Counted from the first letter of the stretch, positions 8,926 through 17,792 are shown. The stretch is 56,368 nt of DNA from Alistipes sp. (GCA_017451685.1 JAFTNV010000038.1:1-56368), one strand, 5' to 3'. Numbers and translations: made by a program. Notes: generated from the letters alone by a model not told the origin.

Positions 8926-9915
8926 TTACTTCTTCTTCGGTAGTAGTTCGGTGAGCGAGCCGAGAGCACCCACGAGGTTACTCGCCTCGAAGGGTAGAAA
9001 TACGGTTTTGGCTTGGTCGCCCGAGCCTATCTCCTTGAGTGTCTCGACATACTTAGTAAGAAGCATATAGGTTGCTGGGTCGGTCTTCGACTCGGCAATA
9101 GCCTCTGCTACCTTACGTATAGCCTCGGCCTCGGCCGTGGCCTGCAATATCTTGGCATCGGCCTCGCCCTGAGCCTTTAGTATCTGCGTCTGCTTCTCCG
9201 CCTCGGCCTGGTTTATCTGCGACTCCTTCTCGCCCTCCGACTGGAGAATCATAGCCTCTTTCTGACCCTTGGCCTCGAGCACCTTGGCACGGCGCTCACG
9301 CTCGGCCTGCATCTGCTGCTCCATGGCGCGGCGCACCGACTCGGGAGGGGTGATATCCTGAAGCTCTACGCGGTTGACCTTCACGCCCCACTTGTTCGTA
9401 GCCTCATCCAAAACGACGCGCAGCTTCGAGTTGATGGTATCGCGCGAGGTGAGCGTCTCGTCCAACTCCAACTCGCCAATCACGTTACGCAGCGTTGTCT
9501 GCGTGAGCTTCTCGATGGCGTTGGGGAGGTTGTCAATCTCGTATACGGACTTCATCGGGTCGACAATCTGGAAGTATAGGAGGGCGTTAATGGTCGTCGT
9601 CACGTTGTCCTTCGTGATAACGCTCTGCTTGTCGAAGTCGTAGACCTGCTCGCGGAGGTCTATGCGCGAGGTGGAGCGCATGACGACACTCTTCGAGCCG
9701 TCGGCATAGCGTATCTCGTCGCGCTGGTATACAGCACGTGGACGGTCGATGATGGGGAGCAGGTAGTTGATGCCCGACTGCAACGTGCGGTCGTAGCGCC
9801 CAAGGCGCTCAACAACACGTGTCTCCGACTGCGGCACAATCTTGAAGCCCTTGAGTACGTATATCACCGCGATGATGGCGATGATGATAAAGATTACTAA
9901 CGGTGTGATTGTCAT
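8926..9915 (-). CDS. SPFH/Band 7 domain protein (stomatin/QmcA-like)
   Basis: A 329-residue membrane-anchored protein: one N-terminal transmembrane helix (about 3-23), then a Band 7 domain beginning KIVPQSETRVVERLGRYDRTL, then a long charged Ala/Glu-rich coiled coil (about 210-290, with repeats such as AEAEKQTQILKAQGEADAKIL). The architecture matches stomatin and E. coli QmcA, which form large oligomeric membrane rings. It sits 2 bases downstream of an NfeD-family gene; SPFH-NfeD pairs are a well known conserved couple thought to organise membrane microdomains or their protein quality control. Some databases call it a paraslipin or protease subunit HflC-like. Confidence 0.9.
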   Translation of the reverse strand: MTITPLVIFIIIAIIAVIYVLKGFKIVPQSETRVVERLGRYDRTLQSGINYLLPIIDRPRAVYQRDEIRYADGSKSVVMRSTSRIDLREQVYDFDKQSVITKDNVTTTINALLYFQIVDPMKSVYEIDNLPNAIEKLTQTTLRNVIGELELDETLTSRDTINSKLRVVLDEATNKWGVKVNRVELQDITPPESVRRAMEQQMQAERERRAKVLEAKGQKEAMILQSEGEKESQINQAEAEKQTQILKAQGEADAKILQATAEAEAIRKVAEAIAESKTDPATYMLLTKYVETLKEIGSGDQAKTVFLPFEASNLVGALGSLTELLPKKK

Positions 9916-9917
9916 GA

Positions 9918-10349
9918 TTATAGCGGTTTAACGGTTAATACTACACTATCTATGGCTGTAACCTCGACCTTCGTGCCCGAGGTTATGGGCTCGCCCGTTG
10001 CGGATACGGCACGCCAGTCGACACCCTCGATCATCACGCGACCGCTCGCGCCCTCGGCATCTATATCCACGCACACCGTGCCACGCTTGCCGACCATGGC
10101 ATGCTGGTTTGTGGCAACCTCGGCAAGCTTGTACAACGTGCGCTTGAGTATCGGGCGCACGCCAAGGAGCGCCACCATAGATACTATGGCAAAGACCAGT
10201 AGCTGCATCTCGACGGATGCCTCGGCAGCTGCGGCAATGGCGCCACCACCGGCGCCTATCGAGAGACATATCACGGCGAAGCCCGAGGTGAAGAGCTCGA
10301 TGATAAAGAGTGCGAGGGCTGCGATGACCCAATATATCCAAATATCCAT
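9918..10349 (-). CDS. NfeD-family membrane protein
   Basis: A 143-residue protein with two or three N-terminal membrane helices (IYWVIAALALFIIELF, and the glycine/alanine-rich segment that follows) and a C-terminal OB-fold-like domain (about 85-143: GKRGTVCVDIDAEGASGRVMIEG...WRAVS...I..GTKVEVTAID). This is the short NfeD form lacking the N-terminal ClpP-like protease domain. It is first in a two-gene operon with the SPFH protein, with a TTTG-20-TAACTTTG promoter upstream at 10377-10408. Confidence 0.88.
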   Translation of the reverse strand: MDIWIYWVIAALALFIIELFTSGFAVICLSIGAGGGAIAAAAEASVEMQLLVFAIVSMVALLGVRPILKRTLYKLAEVATNQHAMVGKRGTVCVDIDAEGASGRVMIEGVDWRAVSATGEPITSGTKVEVTAIDSVVLTVKPL

Positions 10350-10376
10350 AATCGTAGTGCTTTAGAATTACACCAC

Positions 10377-10408
10377 CAAAGTTACAAAATTTGCGCGTCA
10401 GTAGCAAA
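10377..10408 (-). promoter_or_regulatory. Promoter for the nfeD-SPFH operon
   Basis: On the minus strand, TTTG (10405-10408) is followed after 20 bases by TAACTTTG (10377-10384). Both boxes fit the Bacteroidetes -33/-7 consensus, about 28 bases before the NfeD start codon. Confidence 0.7.
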
Positions 10409-10520
10409 TTTTTGTGGCGAAATCTGATGCCGATATTCATATTTTATCTCGTGCAGAAAAAAATCGTGCCGCGAGGGTAAAAATATCGCGCATGCGCGTG
10501 TGTATTCGAAAAATAATCAC

Positions 10521-10528
10521 TACATTTG
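10521..10528 (+). promoter_or_regulatory. -7 box for the Dabb gene
   Basis: TACATTTG matches TAnnTTTG, 45 bases before the ATG at 10573. There is no good TTTG at the -33 distance. Confidence 0.5.
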
Positions 10529-10572
10529 TATGATGCTTTAACGCGAACTTAGAAACCTAAAAATACGTGACT

Positions 10573-10872
10573 ATGATAAGACATATCGTTATGTGGAAGT
10601 TCCGCCGCGATTTGGAGGAGACACCCGAACAGATTGCTCGTGAGATGAAGAGCCGCCTTGAGGCCCTTGTAGGTAAGATTGACGGCCTCCTGCGTGCCGA
10701 GGTGGGCGTGAATATCAAGGAGACGGCATCCTCTTACGATGCTGTGCTTACGGCCGACTTCCCCTCGTTCGAGGCCATGGAGGCATATAAGGTTAACCCG
10801 CTGCACGTTGCCGTTAGCGACTACTGCAAGAGCCGTCGTCTGGAGCGAGTCGATGTAGATTACGAGGTTTAA
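10573..10872 (+). CDS. Dabb-domain (stress-responsive A/B barrel) protein
   Basis: A 99-residue single-domain protein starting MIRHIVMWKF, the classic beginning of the Dabb (dimeric alpha/beta barrel) family, with the second strand pattern VGVNIKETASSYDAVLTADFPSFEAMEAYKVNPLH and ending in a typical short strand. An in-frame GTG two codons upstream (10567) is possible, but the ATG gives the family's usual start. Members form dimeric ferredoxin-like barrels; some are enzymes and many are unassigned, so no reaction is proposed. It stands alone, and its stop codon lies inside the left arm of the 10867-10992 inverted-repeat element. Confidence 0.85.
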   Translation: MIRHIVMWKFRRDLEETPEQIAREMKSRLEALVGKIDGLLRAEVGVNIKETASSYDAVLTADFPSFEAMEAYKVNPLHVAVSDYCKSRRLERVDVDYEV

Positions 10873-10992
10873 TTGTGATAAGGGGTCATCTTCGAAGCTT
10901 TGCTTGCCCGAAAAATGCTCATTTACGCCAAGTAAACTCCGCTTTTCGGCCTGCGACAAATCTCCAAATCTAACCCCTTCTGACAATTAAAC
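10867..10992. repeat. Inverted-repeat element A2 (TGATA/TCTGA frame with CTCATTTACG core)
   Basis: Outer arms GTTTAATTGT (10867-10876) and ACAATTAAAC (10983-10992) are perfectly complementary over 10 bp. Then comes a GAT/CTG internal loop (10877-10879 / 10980-10982), then AAGGGGT/ACCCCTT (7 bp). Inside is a second hairpin, CCGAAAA...TTTTCGG, enclosing TTTAC-GCCAA-GTAAA at 10908-10949. The inner core matches repeats at 1-58 and 46857-46914. The outer frame matches the elements at 17524-17656 and 49455-49583. It lies between the Dabb stop codon and the hut operon. Confidence 0.75.
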
Positions 10993-11051
10993 GATTCTCA
11001 ATGTAACTTTTGAAAGCAATAAATACAAACTAAAATAAAACTAAGACTACT

Positions 11052-12758
11052 ATGCAGAAAAGAATTATCGAGTGCGTGCCCAACTTCTCGGAGGGTCGCA
11101 ACATGGAGACAATCAAGCAGATTACCGATGTCATCGATGCTGCCAAGGGCGTGAAGCTCTTGGATGTTGACCCGGGTGAGGCAACAAACCGCACGGTTGT
11201 TACCTTCGTGGGTGAGCCCGCAGCGGTATGTGATGCTGCTGTTGCGGCCATCAAGCGCGCAACGGAGCTTATCGACATGCGCCAGCACAAGGGTGCACAC
11301 CCCCGCATGGGTGCTTGCGACGTATGTCCTCTTATCCCCGTGTCGGGCATCACGCTCGAGGAGTGTGCCGAGTTGGCACGTGCGCTTGCTAAGCGCATCG
11401 CCGAGGAGCTTGGCGTCCCCACATACTGCTACGAGGCTGCTGCCTTCAAGCCCGAGCGTCGTAACCTCGCGGTATGCCGTGCCGGTGAGTATGAGGCGTT
11501 GCCCGAGAAGATGATGCACGAGGAGAAGAAGCCCGACTTCGGTGCTCGCCCCTACGATGAGGGTGTAGCTAAGACAGGTGCTACGGCTGTGGGTGCCCGC
11601 GACTTCTTGGTGGCGGTGAACTACAACCTTAACACCACCTCTACACGCCGTGCTAACGCCATCGCCTTCGATGTGCGCGAGAAGGGTCGCCCCATGCGTG
11701 AGGGTAATCCCATCACGGGTAAGATTATGAAGGACGAGAACGGTAACACCATCATGAAGCCCGGTACGCTCAAGGCATGCAAGGCTATCGGTTGGTTTAT
11801 CGAGGAGTATGGCATCGCTCAGGTGTCTATGAACATGACAAACCTCTCGGTTACGCCTCTCCACGCTGCCTTCGACGAGGTATGCCGTGCTGCGGATGCT
11901 CGTGGCGTGCGCGTGACGGGTGCCGAGATTGTAGGTCTTGTTCCTAAGAGTGCGTTGGTGGATGCCGGTCGTCACTTCCTGCGCAAGCAGAACCGCTCGA
12001 CGGGACTCCCTGAGAGAGAGTTGGTGCGCATCGCCATAGAGTCTATGGGTCTCTCGAACCTCAAGGAGTTCAAGCCCGAGGAGAAGGTCGTTGAGTATAT
12101 CTTGGAGGCCGAGGAGCAGAAGGGCGTTAAGAAGCTTGTAGACATGACATGCACGGGCTTCGCGGAGGAGACGGCGAGCGAGTCGCCCGCACCCGGTGGT
12201 GGCTCTATATCGGCATATATGGGTGCTTTGGCCGCAGCCCTCGGCACGATGGTGGCAAACCTCTCGTCGCACAAGGCGGGCTGGGACGACCGCTGGGAGT
12301 TCTTCTCTAACTGGGCCGATAACGGCATGGGCGTGATGAACGAGTTGTTGTACTTGGTAGACGAGGATACGGCAGCATTCAATAAGATTATGGATGTGTT
12401 CGGCATGCCTAAGTCTACGGACGAGGAGAAGGCTGCACGTGCTGCTGCGATGGAGGCCGCTACGCTCTACGCCACGGAGGTGCCCCTACGCACGATGAAG
12501 GCTGCCTACAAGGCCTTCGATGTTGTGCGTGCCATGGCCGAGGAGGGTAATCCCAACTCTGTGTCGGATGCCGGCGTAGGTGCTCTTGCAGCACGCTCGG
12601 CAGTGATGGGCGCATGTCTGAATGTTAAGATTAACGCCGCAGGCTTGAAGGATCGCGCCATGGCCGAGAAGCTTGTGAAGGAGGCTGAGGAGATTCAGAC
12701 TGCTGCTCAGAAGGCCGAGGCCGAGATTTTGGCTGTGGTAGAGAGCAAGATTAACTAA
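11052..12758 (+). CDS. ftcD: Bifunctional glutamate formimidoyltransferase / formimidotetrahydrofolate cyclodeaminase
   Basis: Last two steps of histidine breakdown: transfers the formimino group of N-formimino-glutamate to tetrahydrofolate, then cyclises it to 5,10-methenyl-THF with release of ammonia. The 568 residues comprise an N-terminal formiminotransferase (RIIECVPNFSEGRN at the start, RQHKGAHPRMGACDVCPL around 77-94) and, after a short linker at about 345-370, a C-terminal helical cyclodeaminase beginning near SESPAPGGGSISAYMGALAAAL (about 377). This is the mammalian FTCD layout; many bacteria have only one half or separate genes. It is first in the hut operon, with hutU 24 bases downstream. 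Confidence 0.95.
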   Translation: MQKRIIECVPNFSEGRNMETIKQITDVIDAAKGVKLLDVDPGEATNRTVVTFVGEPAAVCDAAVAAIKRATELIDMRQHKGAHPRMGACDVCPLIPVSGITLEECAELARALAKRIAEELGVPTYCYEAAAFKPERRNLAVCRAGEYEALPEKMMHEEKKPDFGARPYDEGVAKTGATAVGARDFLVAVNYNLNTTSTRRANAIAFDVREKGRPMREGNPITGKIMKDENGNTIMKPGTLKACKAIGWFIEEYGIAQVSMNMTNLSVTPLHAAFDEVCRAADARGVRVTGAEIVGLVPKSALVDAGRHFLRKQNRSTGLPERELVRIAIESMGLSNLKEFKPEEKVVEYILEAEEQKGVKKLVDMTCTGFAEETASESPAPGGGSISAYMGALAAALGTMVANLSSHKAGWDDRWEFFSNWADNGMGVMNELLYLVDEDTAAFNKIMDVFGMPKSTDEEKAARAAAMEAATLYATEVPLRTMKAAYKAFDVVRAMAEEGNPNSVSDAGVGALAARSAVMGACLNVKINAAGLKDRAMAEKLVKEAEEIQTAAQKAEAEILAVVESKIN

Positions 12759-12782
12759 TGAACATTAAAACCTTAAGATACG

Positions 12783-14798
12783 ATGACAGATTTTCAGAAA
12801 GATATATTGGCCGGCATCCCTGATCCGCTGCCCGCGCCTAAGGCTTACGACCCCAATGCCAACCATGCGCCCAAGCGTAAGGATATACTCACGGACGAGG
12901 AGAAGAAGCTCGCCTTGGCAAATGCCCTGCGTTACTTCCCCGCGAAGCACCATGCGGAGCTTGCTCCCGAGTTCTTGGATGAGCTTAAGCGCTATGGCCG
13001 TATCTATATGTACCGCTTGCGCCCCGACTACGAGATGTACGCACGCTCGATAGATGACTATCCTGCGCGCTCGCGTCAGGCAGCGGCCATCATGCTCATG
13101 ATACAGAACAACCTCGATAAGGCTGTTGCGCAGCACCCCCACGAGCTCATCACCTATGGTGGTAATGGCGCTGTGTTCCAGAACTGGGCGCAGTATCGCC
13201 TTGCGATGAAGTACCTCGCGGAGATGACCGACGAGCAGACCCTTGTGATGTACTCGGGACACCCCCTCGGATTGTTCCCCTCGCATAAGGATGCTCCGCG
13301 TGTGATCGTGACAAACGGTATGGTCATCCCCAACCACTCGTCGCAGGACGACTGGGAGCGCTTCAATGCCATGGGCGTATCGCAGTATGGTCAGATGACC
13401 GCGGGCTCGTATATGTACATCGGCCCGCAGGGTATCGTTCACGGCACGACAATCACCGTGATGAACGCTGCGCGTAAGCGCATGAAGCCCGGACAGAAGG
13501 ACTTGCGCGGTATGTTGTTCGTAACGGCAGGTCTTGGTGGCATGTCGGGAGCACAGCCCAAGGCAGGTAATATCTCGGGCGTGGTGAGCATCACTGCCGA
13601 GGTAAACATCGCTGCTGCTGAAAAGCGCCACAAGCAGGGTTGGGTCGACGAGCTCTACTCGTCGCTCGACGAGCTTATCCCTCGCGTGAAGAGGGCTGTT
13701 GAGCAGAAGGAGGTTATCTCGTTCGCCTACGTGGGTAACGTCGTAGACCTCTGGGAGCGCCTCGCGGAGGAGGATATCAACGTAGACCTCGGCTCAGACC
13801 AGACATCGTTGCACAACCCCTGGGCGGGTGGCTACTACCCCGTGGGTTACTCGTACGAGGAGTCTAACCGCATGATGGCCGAGGAGCCCGAGCGCTTCAA
13901 GGAGTGTGTGCGCGAGTCGTTGCGCCGCCATGTGGCAGCGGTAAATAAACTCACCGCACGTGGCATGTACTTCTTCGACTACGGCAACGCCTTCTTGTTG
14001 GAGTCGTCGCGTGCCGGTGCTGACATTATGGCCGAGAACGGTAAGTTCCGCTATCCCTCGTATGTTCAGGATATCATGGGCCCGATGTTCTTCGACTACG
14101 GCTTTGGCCCCTTCCGTTGGGTATGTACCTCGGGCAAGGAGGAGGATCTCGTGAAGAGCGACCGCATCGCTGCGGAGGTGCTCGACGCCATGCTTAAGGA
14201 GGCGCCCGCAGAGATACAGGGACAGCTTGCCGACAACCTCCATTGGATACGTGAGGCTATGGAGAATAAGCTCGTCGTGGGCTCGCAGGCACGTATTCTC
14301 TATGCTGACTCCGAGGGTCGTACACGCATCGCCTTGGCCTTCAACGAGGCTATCAAGCGTGGCGAGATATCGGCTCCTATAGTCCTTGGTCGCGACCACC
14401 ACGATGTGTCGGGTACCGACTCGCCCTATCGTGAGACATCGAACATATACGACGGCTCGCACTTCTGTGCCGACATGGCCGTGCATAATGTCATTGGCGA
14501 CTCGTTCCGCGGTGCTACGTGGGTATCTATCCACAATGGTGGCGGCGTAGGCTGGGGCGAGGTTATAAACGGTGGCTTCGGTATGGTCATCGACGGCTCG
14601 GACGATTCGGCACGCCACATCGAGGAGATGTTGCTGTGGGACGTAAACAACGGCATCGCACGTCGTAGCTGGGCACGTAACGAGGGTGCTATGTTCGCCA
14701 TCAAGCGCGAGATGGAGCGCACGCCTCTGTTGAAGGTCACGCTTCCCAACCTCGCAGACATGGAGTTTATAAATAAGGTGTATAACGAAAATAAGTAA
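12783..14798 (+). CDS. hutU: Urocanate hydratase
   Basis: Converts urocanate to 4-imidazolone-5-propionate with a tightly bound NAD+ acting as electrophile. At 671 residues it is the long form, close in length to animal UROC1 (about 676) and well above the roughly 557 of Pseudomonas and Bacillus HutU. The N-terminus lacks the short-form start and has an extra segment before RPDYEMYARSIDDYPARSRQAAAI. Family signatures are present: ITYGGNGAVFQNWAQYRLAMKYL, YSGHPLGLFPS, MTAGSYMYIGPQGIVHGTT and the glycine-rich FVTAGLGGMSGAQPKA. It is the second gene of the hut operon, and hutH begins 6 bases after its stop. Confidence 0.96.
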   Translation: MTDFQKDILAGIPDPLPAPKAYDPNANHAPKRKDILTDEEKKLALANALRYFPAKHHAELAPEFLDELKRYGRIYMYRLRPDYEMYARSIDDYPARSRQAAAIMLMIQNNLDKAVAQHPHELITYGGNGAVFQNWAQYRLAMKYLAEMTDEQTLVMYSGHPLGLFPSHKDAPRVIVTNGMVIPNHSSQDDWERFNAMGVSQYGQMTAGSYMYIGPQGIVHGTTITVMNAARKRMKPGQKDLRGMLFVTAGLGGMSGAQPKAGNISGVVSITAEVNIAAAEKRHKQGWVDELYSSLDELIPRVKRAVEQKEVISFAYVGNVVDLWERLAEEDINVDLGSDQTSLHNPWAGGYYPVGYSYEESNRMMAEEPERFKECVRESLRRHVAAVNKLTARGMYFFDYGNAFLLESSRAGADIMAENGKFRYPSYVQDIMGPMFFDYGFGPFRWVCTSGKEEDLVKSDRIAAEVLDAMLKEAPAEIQGQLADNLHWIREAMENKLVVGSQARILYADSEGRTRIALAFNEAIKRGEISAPIVLGRDHHDVSGTDSPYRETSNIYDGSHFCADMAVHNVIGDSFRGATWVSIHNGGGVGWGEVINGGFGMVIDGSDDSARHIEEMLLWDVNNGIARRSWARNEGAMFAIKREMERTPLLKVTLPNLADMEFINKVYNENK

Positions 14799-14804
14799 AC
14801 GATT

Positions 14805-16304
14805 ATGATTCATTATATTAGCGCCGAGCGCCTGACTATCGCTCGTGTTGAGGAGATTTTGTCGAAGGGATATAAATTGGCCCTCAGCGAGGATGCCAAG
14901 AGCCGCATAAACCACTGCCGCGAGTACCTCGATAAGAAGATGGAGAACGCCGGACGTCCCATCTATGGCGTGACGACGGGCTTCGGCTCGCTGTGTAATA
15001 TCTCGGTGGAGAAGGAGGGCTTGTCGCAGTTGCAGAAGAACCTCATGATGTCGCACGCCTGCGGCACGGGTCAGCGTGTGCCCTCGGAGATTGCGCGACT
15101 GATGATTCTCTTGAAGGTGCAGTCGCTGTCGTACGGTCACTCGGGTGTGCAGCTCGTGACCGTCGAGCGCCTTATTGAGATGTTCAACAACAACATCATC
15201 CCCGTGGTATACGAGCAGGGCTCGTTGGGTGCTTCGGGCGACCTCTCACCCTTGGCACACATGTGTTTGCCTCTGTTGGGTTTGGGTCATGTGGAGATTG
15301 ACGGCGAGGTTGTCGAGGGTAGTGTGATGATGGAGAAGATGGGCTGGGAGCCTATCACCCTATGCTCGAAGGAGGGTCTTGCCCTCCTTAACGGCACGCA
15401 GTTTATGTCGGCATACGGCGTCTACTCGTTGATTAACGCTCAGCGCCTGAGCCGCTGGGCCGACCATATCGGTGCCATGTCGCTTGACGCCTTCGATGGC
15501 CGCATGGAGCCCTTCGAGCATAACGTACACGCCATCCGTCCCCATAACGGACAGATTGAGACGGCGCGTAACTTCCGCGAGATATTGGCGGGCTCGGAGA
15601 TTGGCAAGCAGCCCAAGCAGCATGTTCAGGATCCCTACTCGTTCCGCTGCATACCTCAGGTACACGGTGCCTCGAAGGATACCATAGCATACGTTGCCAG
15701 CGTCCTCGAGACCGAGATCAACTCGGCGACGGATAACCCCACGGTATTCCCCGATACGGACGAGGTAATCTCGGCGGGTAACTTCCACGGACAGCCTATC
15801 GCTGTGGCTATGGACTTCTTAGCTATCGCTGTTGCGGAGCTCGGTAACATCTCGGAGCGTCGTACATATAAGCTCATCTCGGGTGCGCGCAACCTTCCCA
15901 ACTTCCTCGTTGCCAACCCCGGTCTTAACTCTGGCTTCATGATTCCGCAGTATACGGCAGCATCTATCGTGAGCCAGTCTAAGGGCTTATGCTGGCCCGC
16001 ATCGTGCGACTCTATACCCTCGTCGCAGGGTCAGGAGGATCACGTGAGCATGGGCTCGAATGCCGCCACGAAGCTATGGAAGGTGGTGCAGAATACAGAG
16101 CGTGTGCTCGCCATCGAGCTTATGAACTCGGCACAGGCGTTGGAGTTCCGCCACCAGATGACGAAGCTCCAGTCGTCTACGGCTGTCGAGGCTATGTTCG
16201 AGGCATACCGCAAGGTTGTCCCCTTCGTGGATAACGACACGGTGATGTATCCCCATATTGCTACATCGGTAAACTTCTTGAACGACTATGAGCTTGCTCG
16301 TTAA
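14805..16304 (+). CDS. hutH: Histidine ammonia-lyase
   Basis: Non-oxidatively deaminates L-histidine to trans-urocanate, the first step of the pathway. The 499 residues match the usual 500-510. The Ala143-Ser144-Gly145 triad in GSLGASGDLSPLAHM forms the electrophilic MIO cofactor autocatalytically; it aligns within one residue of the Pseudomonas putida triad. The active-site loop GVTTGFGS (about 52-59) and the histidine-specific NFHGQPIAVAMDFL segment are also present. The 3' end overlaps hutI by 17 bases in another frame, suggesting coupled translation. Confidence 0.97.
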   Translation: MIHYISAERLTIARVEEILSKGYKLALSEDAKSRINHCREYLDKKMENAGRPIYGVTTGFGSLCNISVEKEGLSQLQKNLMMSHACGTGQRVPSEIARLMILLKVQSLSYGHSGVQLVTVERLIEMFNNNIIPVVYEQGSLGASGDLSPLAHMCLPLLGLGHVEIDGEVVEGSVMMEKMGWEPITLCSKEGLALLNGTQFMSAYGVYSLINAQRLSRWADHIGAMSLDAFDGRMEPFEHNVHAIRPHNGQIETARNFREILAGSEIGKQPKQHVQDPYSFRCIPQVHGASKDTIAYVASVLETEINSATDNPTVFPDTDEVISAGNFHGQPIAVAMDFLAIAVAELGNISERRTYKLISGARNLPNFLVANPGLNSGFMIPQYTAASIVSQSKGLCWPASCDSIPSSQGQEDHVSMGSNAATKLWKVVQNTERVLAIELMNSAQALEFRHQMTKLQSSTAVEAMFEAYRKVVPFVDNDTVMYPHIATSVNFLNDYELAR

Positions 16305-17526
16305 AAACATAGGCACGCTCGTGGGCATCGACGAGAGCGGACGTCTTAGGGTCGAGGGTAGGGCTATGGCCGACATTGCGACCTTGGAGAATGCGTGGCT
16401 TCTCACCGATGGCGAGCGTATCAAGGATTACGGCACGATGGACACGCTGCCCTCGGTTGAGGGCTGCGATGTCCTCGATGCTGAGGGTGGCTGGCTCTTC
16501 CCGTCGTTCTGCGACTCGCATACACACATCGTCTATGCCGGCAGCCGCGAGCAGGAGTTTCTCGACAAGATTAACGGCCTCTCGTACGAGGAGATAGCCA
16601 AGCGTGGCGGTGGCATCCTTAACTCGGCAGACCGCCTACACGACACATCGGAGGAGGAGCTCTACCGTCAGGCGATGGAGCGCATCGACGAGATTGTCGC
16701 CATGGGTACAGGCCTCGTGGAGATAAAGTCGGGTTACGGCCTTACGTTGGAGGACGAACTTAAAATCCTGCGCGTGATACGCCGCATACGAGAGACGGCA
16801 CCCCTCGAGGTGCGTGCTACGTTCCTCGGTGCTCATGCCGTGGGTCGCGCCTACCGTGGCCGTCAGGCAGAGTATGTGGAGCACGTGTGCCGCGACATGA
16901 TTCCTGCGGTGGCAGCCGAGGGCTTGGCCGACTTTGTCGATGTATTCTGCGATAAGGGCTTCTTTACCGTGGAGGAGACGGCAAAAATCATGGCTACGGG
17001 TGCTAAGTATGGCTTACGTGCAAAGATTCACGCTAACGAGCTCGCAGTGTCGGGTGGCGTGGAGATAGGCGTCGAGCATAAGGCACTCTCGGTCGACCAT
17101 CTCGAGTCTATGGGCGACGAGCAGGTTGAGGCGCTTCGTGGCAGTGAGACGATGCCCACGATGTTGCCCGGCTGTGCCTTCTTCCTTGGCATCACATATC
17201 CTCCTGCACGTAAGATGATTGACTCGGGCCTTGCCGTGGCTTTAGCCTCGGACTTCAACCCGGGCACAGCACCCTCGGGAAATATGCGCTTTGTGGTGTC
17301 GCTCGGCTCGATAAAGATGAAGATGACACCTGCCGAGGCGCTCAATGCCGCAACGCTCAATAGCGCTGCCGCGATGGGCGAGAGCCGTGACTATGGCTCT
17401 ATCACACGTGGCAAGGTGGCTAACTTCTACATCACGAAGCCCCTGCCATCGTTGGCATACCTTCCTTACGCACACCAAACGCCTATCATTCGTAAGATAG
17501 TCCTCAAGGGAAATTTGTTGCGATAA
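16288..17526 (+). CDS. hutI: Imidazolonepropionase
   Basis: Metal-dependent amidohydrolase that opens the imidazolone ring to N-formimino-L-glutamate, the substrate of FtcD upstream. The 412 residues are standard. The metal site SFCDSHTHIVYAGSRE is at about 71-86, followed by RGGGILNSADR; KSGYGLTLEDELKILRVIR, the second metal-ligand region KIHANELAVSGG, and ALASDFNPGTAPSGNM near the C-terminus are diagnostic. Start ATG lies inside hutH (17-base overlap). Its stop codon TAA (17524-17526) is also the first three bases of the left arm of the following inverted-repeat element. Confidence 0.96.
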   Translation: MSLLVKNIGTLVGIDESGRLRVEGRAMADIATLENAWLLTDGERIKDYGTMDTLPSVEGCDVLDAEGGWLFPSFCDSHTHIVYAGSREQEFLDKINGLSYEEIAKRGGGILNSADRLHDTSEEELYRQAMERIDEIVAMGTGLVEIKSGYGLTLEDELKILRVIRRIRETAPLEVRATFLGAHAVGRAYRGRQAEYVEHVCRDMIPAVAAEGLADFVDVFCDKGFFTVEETAKIMATGAKYGLRAKIHANELAVSGGVEIGVEHKALSVDHLESMGDEQVEALRGSETMPTMLPGCAFFLGITYPPARKMIDSGLAVALASDFNPGTAPSGNMRFVVSLGSIKMKMTPAEALNAATLNSAAAMGESRDYGSITRGKVANFYITKPLPSLAYLPYAHQTPIIRKIVLKGNLLR

Positions 17527-17656
17527 TTTATTGTGATAAGGTGCCTACTTCGGCACATCCCTAAAAGTAGACTACCACGGGTTGTACTAACGTGTACTAT
17601 CCCGTGGTAGTCTCTTTTGTGATGCACCAAATTAAACGCCTTCTGACAATAAATTA
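17524..17656. repeat. Inverted-repeat element B1 (TGATA/TCTGA frame with GTAGACTACC hairpin), probable hut terminator
   Basis: Outer arms TAATTTATTGT (17524-17534) and ACAATAAATTA (17646-17656) are 11 bp of perfect complement. A GAT/CTG internal loop follows (17535-17537 / 17643-17645), then AAGG/CCTT. Inside, GGTGC (17540-17544) can pair with GCACC near 17634. The centre is a strong hairpin, AGACTACCACGGG (17569-17581) with CCCGTGGTAGTCT (17601-17613), followed by CTTTT, which could terminate the hut transcript. Its core matches elements at 24352-24393 and 49480-49560; its outer frame matches 10867-10992 and 49455-49583. The remaining 17657-17792 shows only AT-rich sequence. Confidence 0.75.
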
Positions 17657-17792
17657 CTCTCACGCTAATGACCGCCATTGCCAGGCATCGAAGGTCACGA
17701 TCAGAGTTTGTCTGCGTAGTCGTTTATCTCTCTGTTGTCCTGTAGTCTTTATTAAATTAATAATTACTAACTAAAATTTGAAAAAAAAGTTG

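Noticed and set aside
10998-12272. Minus-strand ORF of 424 codons across ftcD
   Set aside because: Antisense shadow of a strongly supported gene, caused by GC-rich codon bias; the same applies to the 448-codon minus-strand ORF at 13794-15140.
17524-17656. Kink-turn (box C/D-like) reading of the TGATA/TCTGA loop
   Set aside because: The loop is symmetric and has no 3-base bulge; the sequence contains TGAT and CTGA but cannot form the two sheared G-A pairs with good stems.
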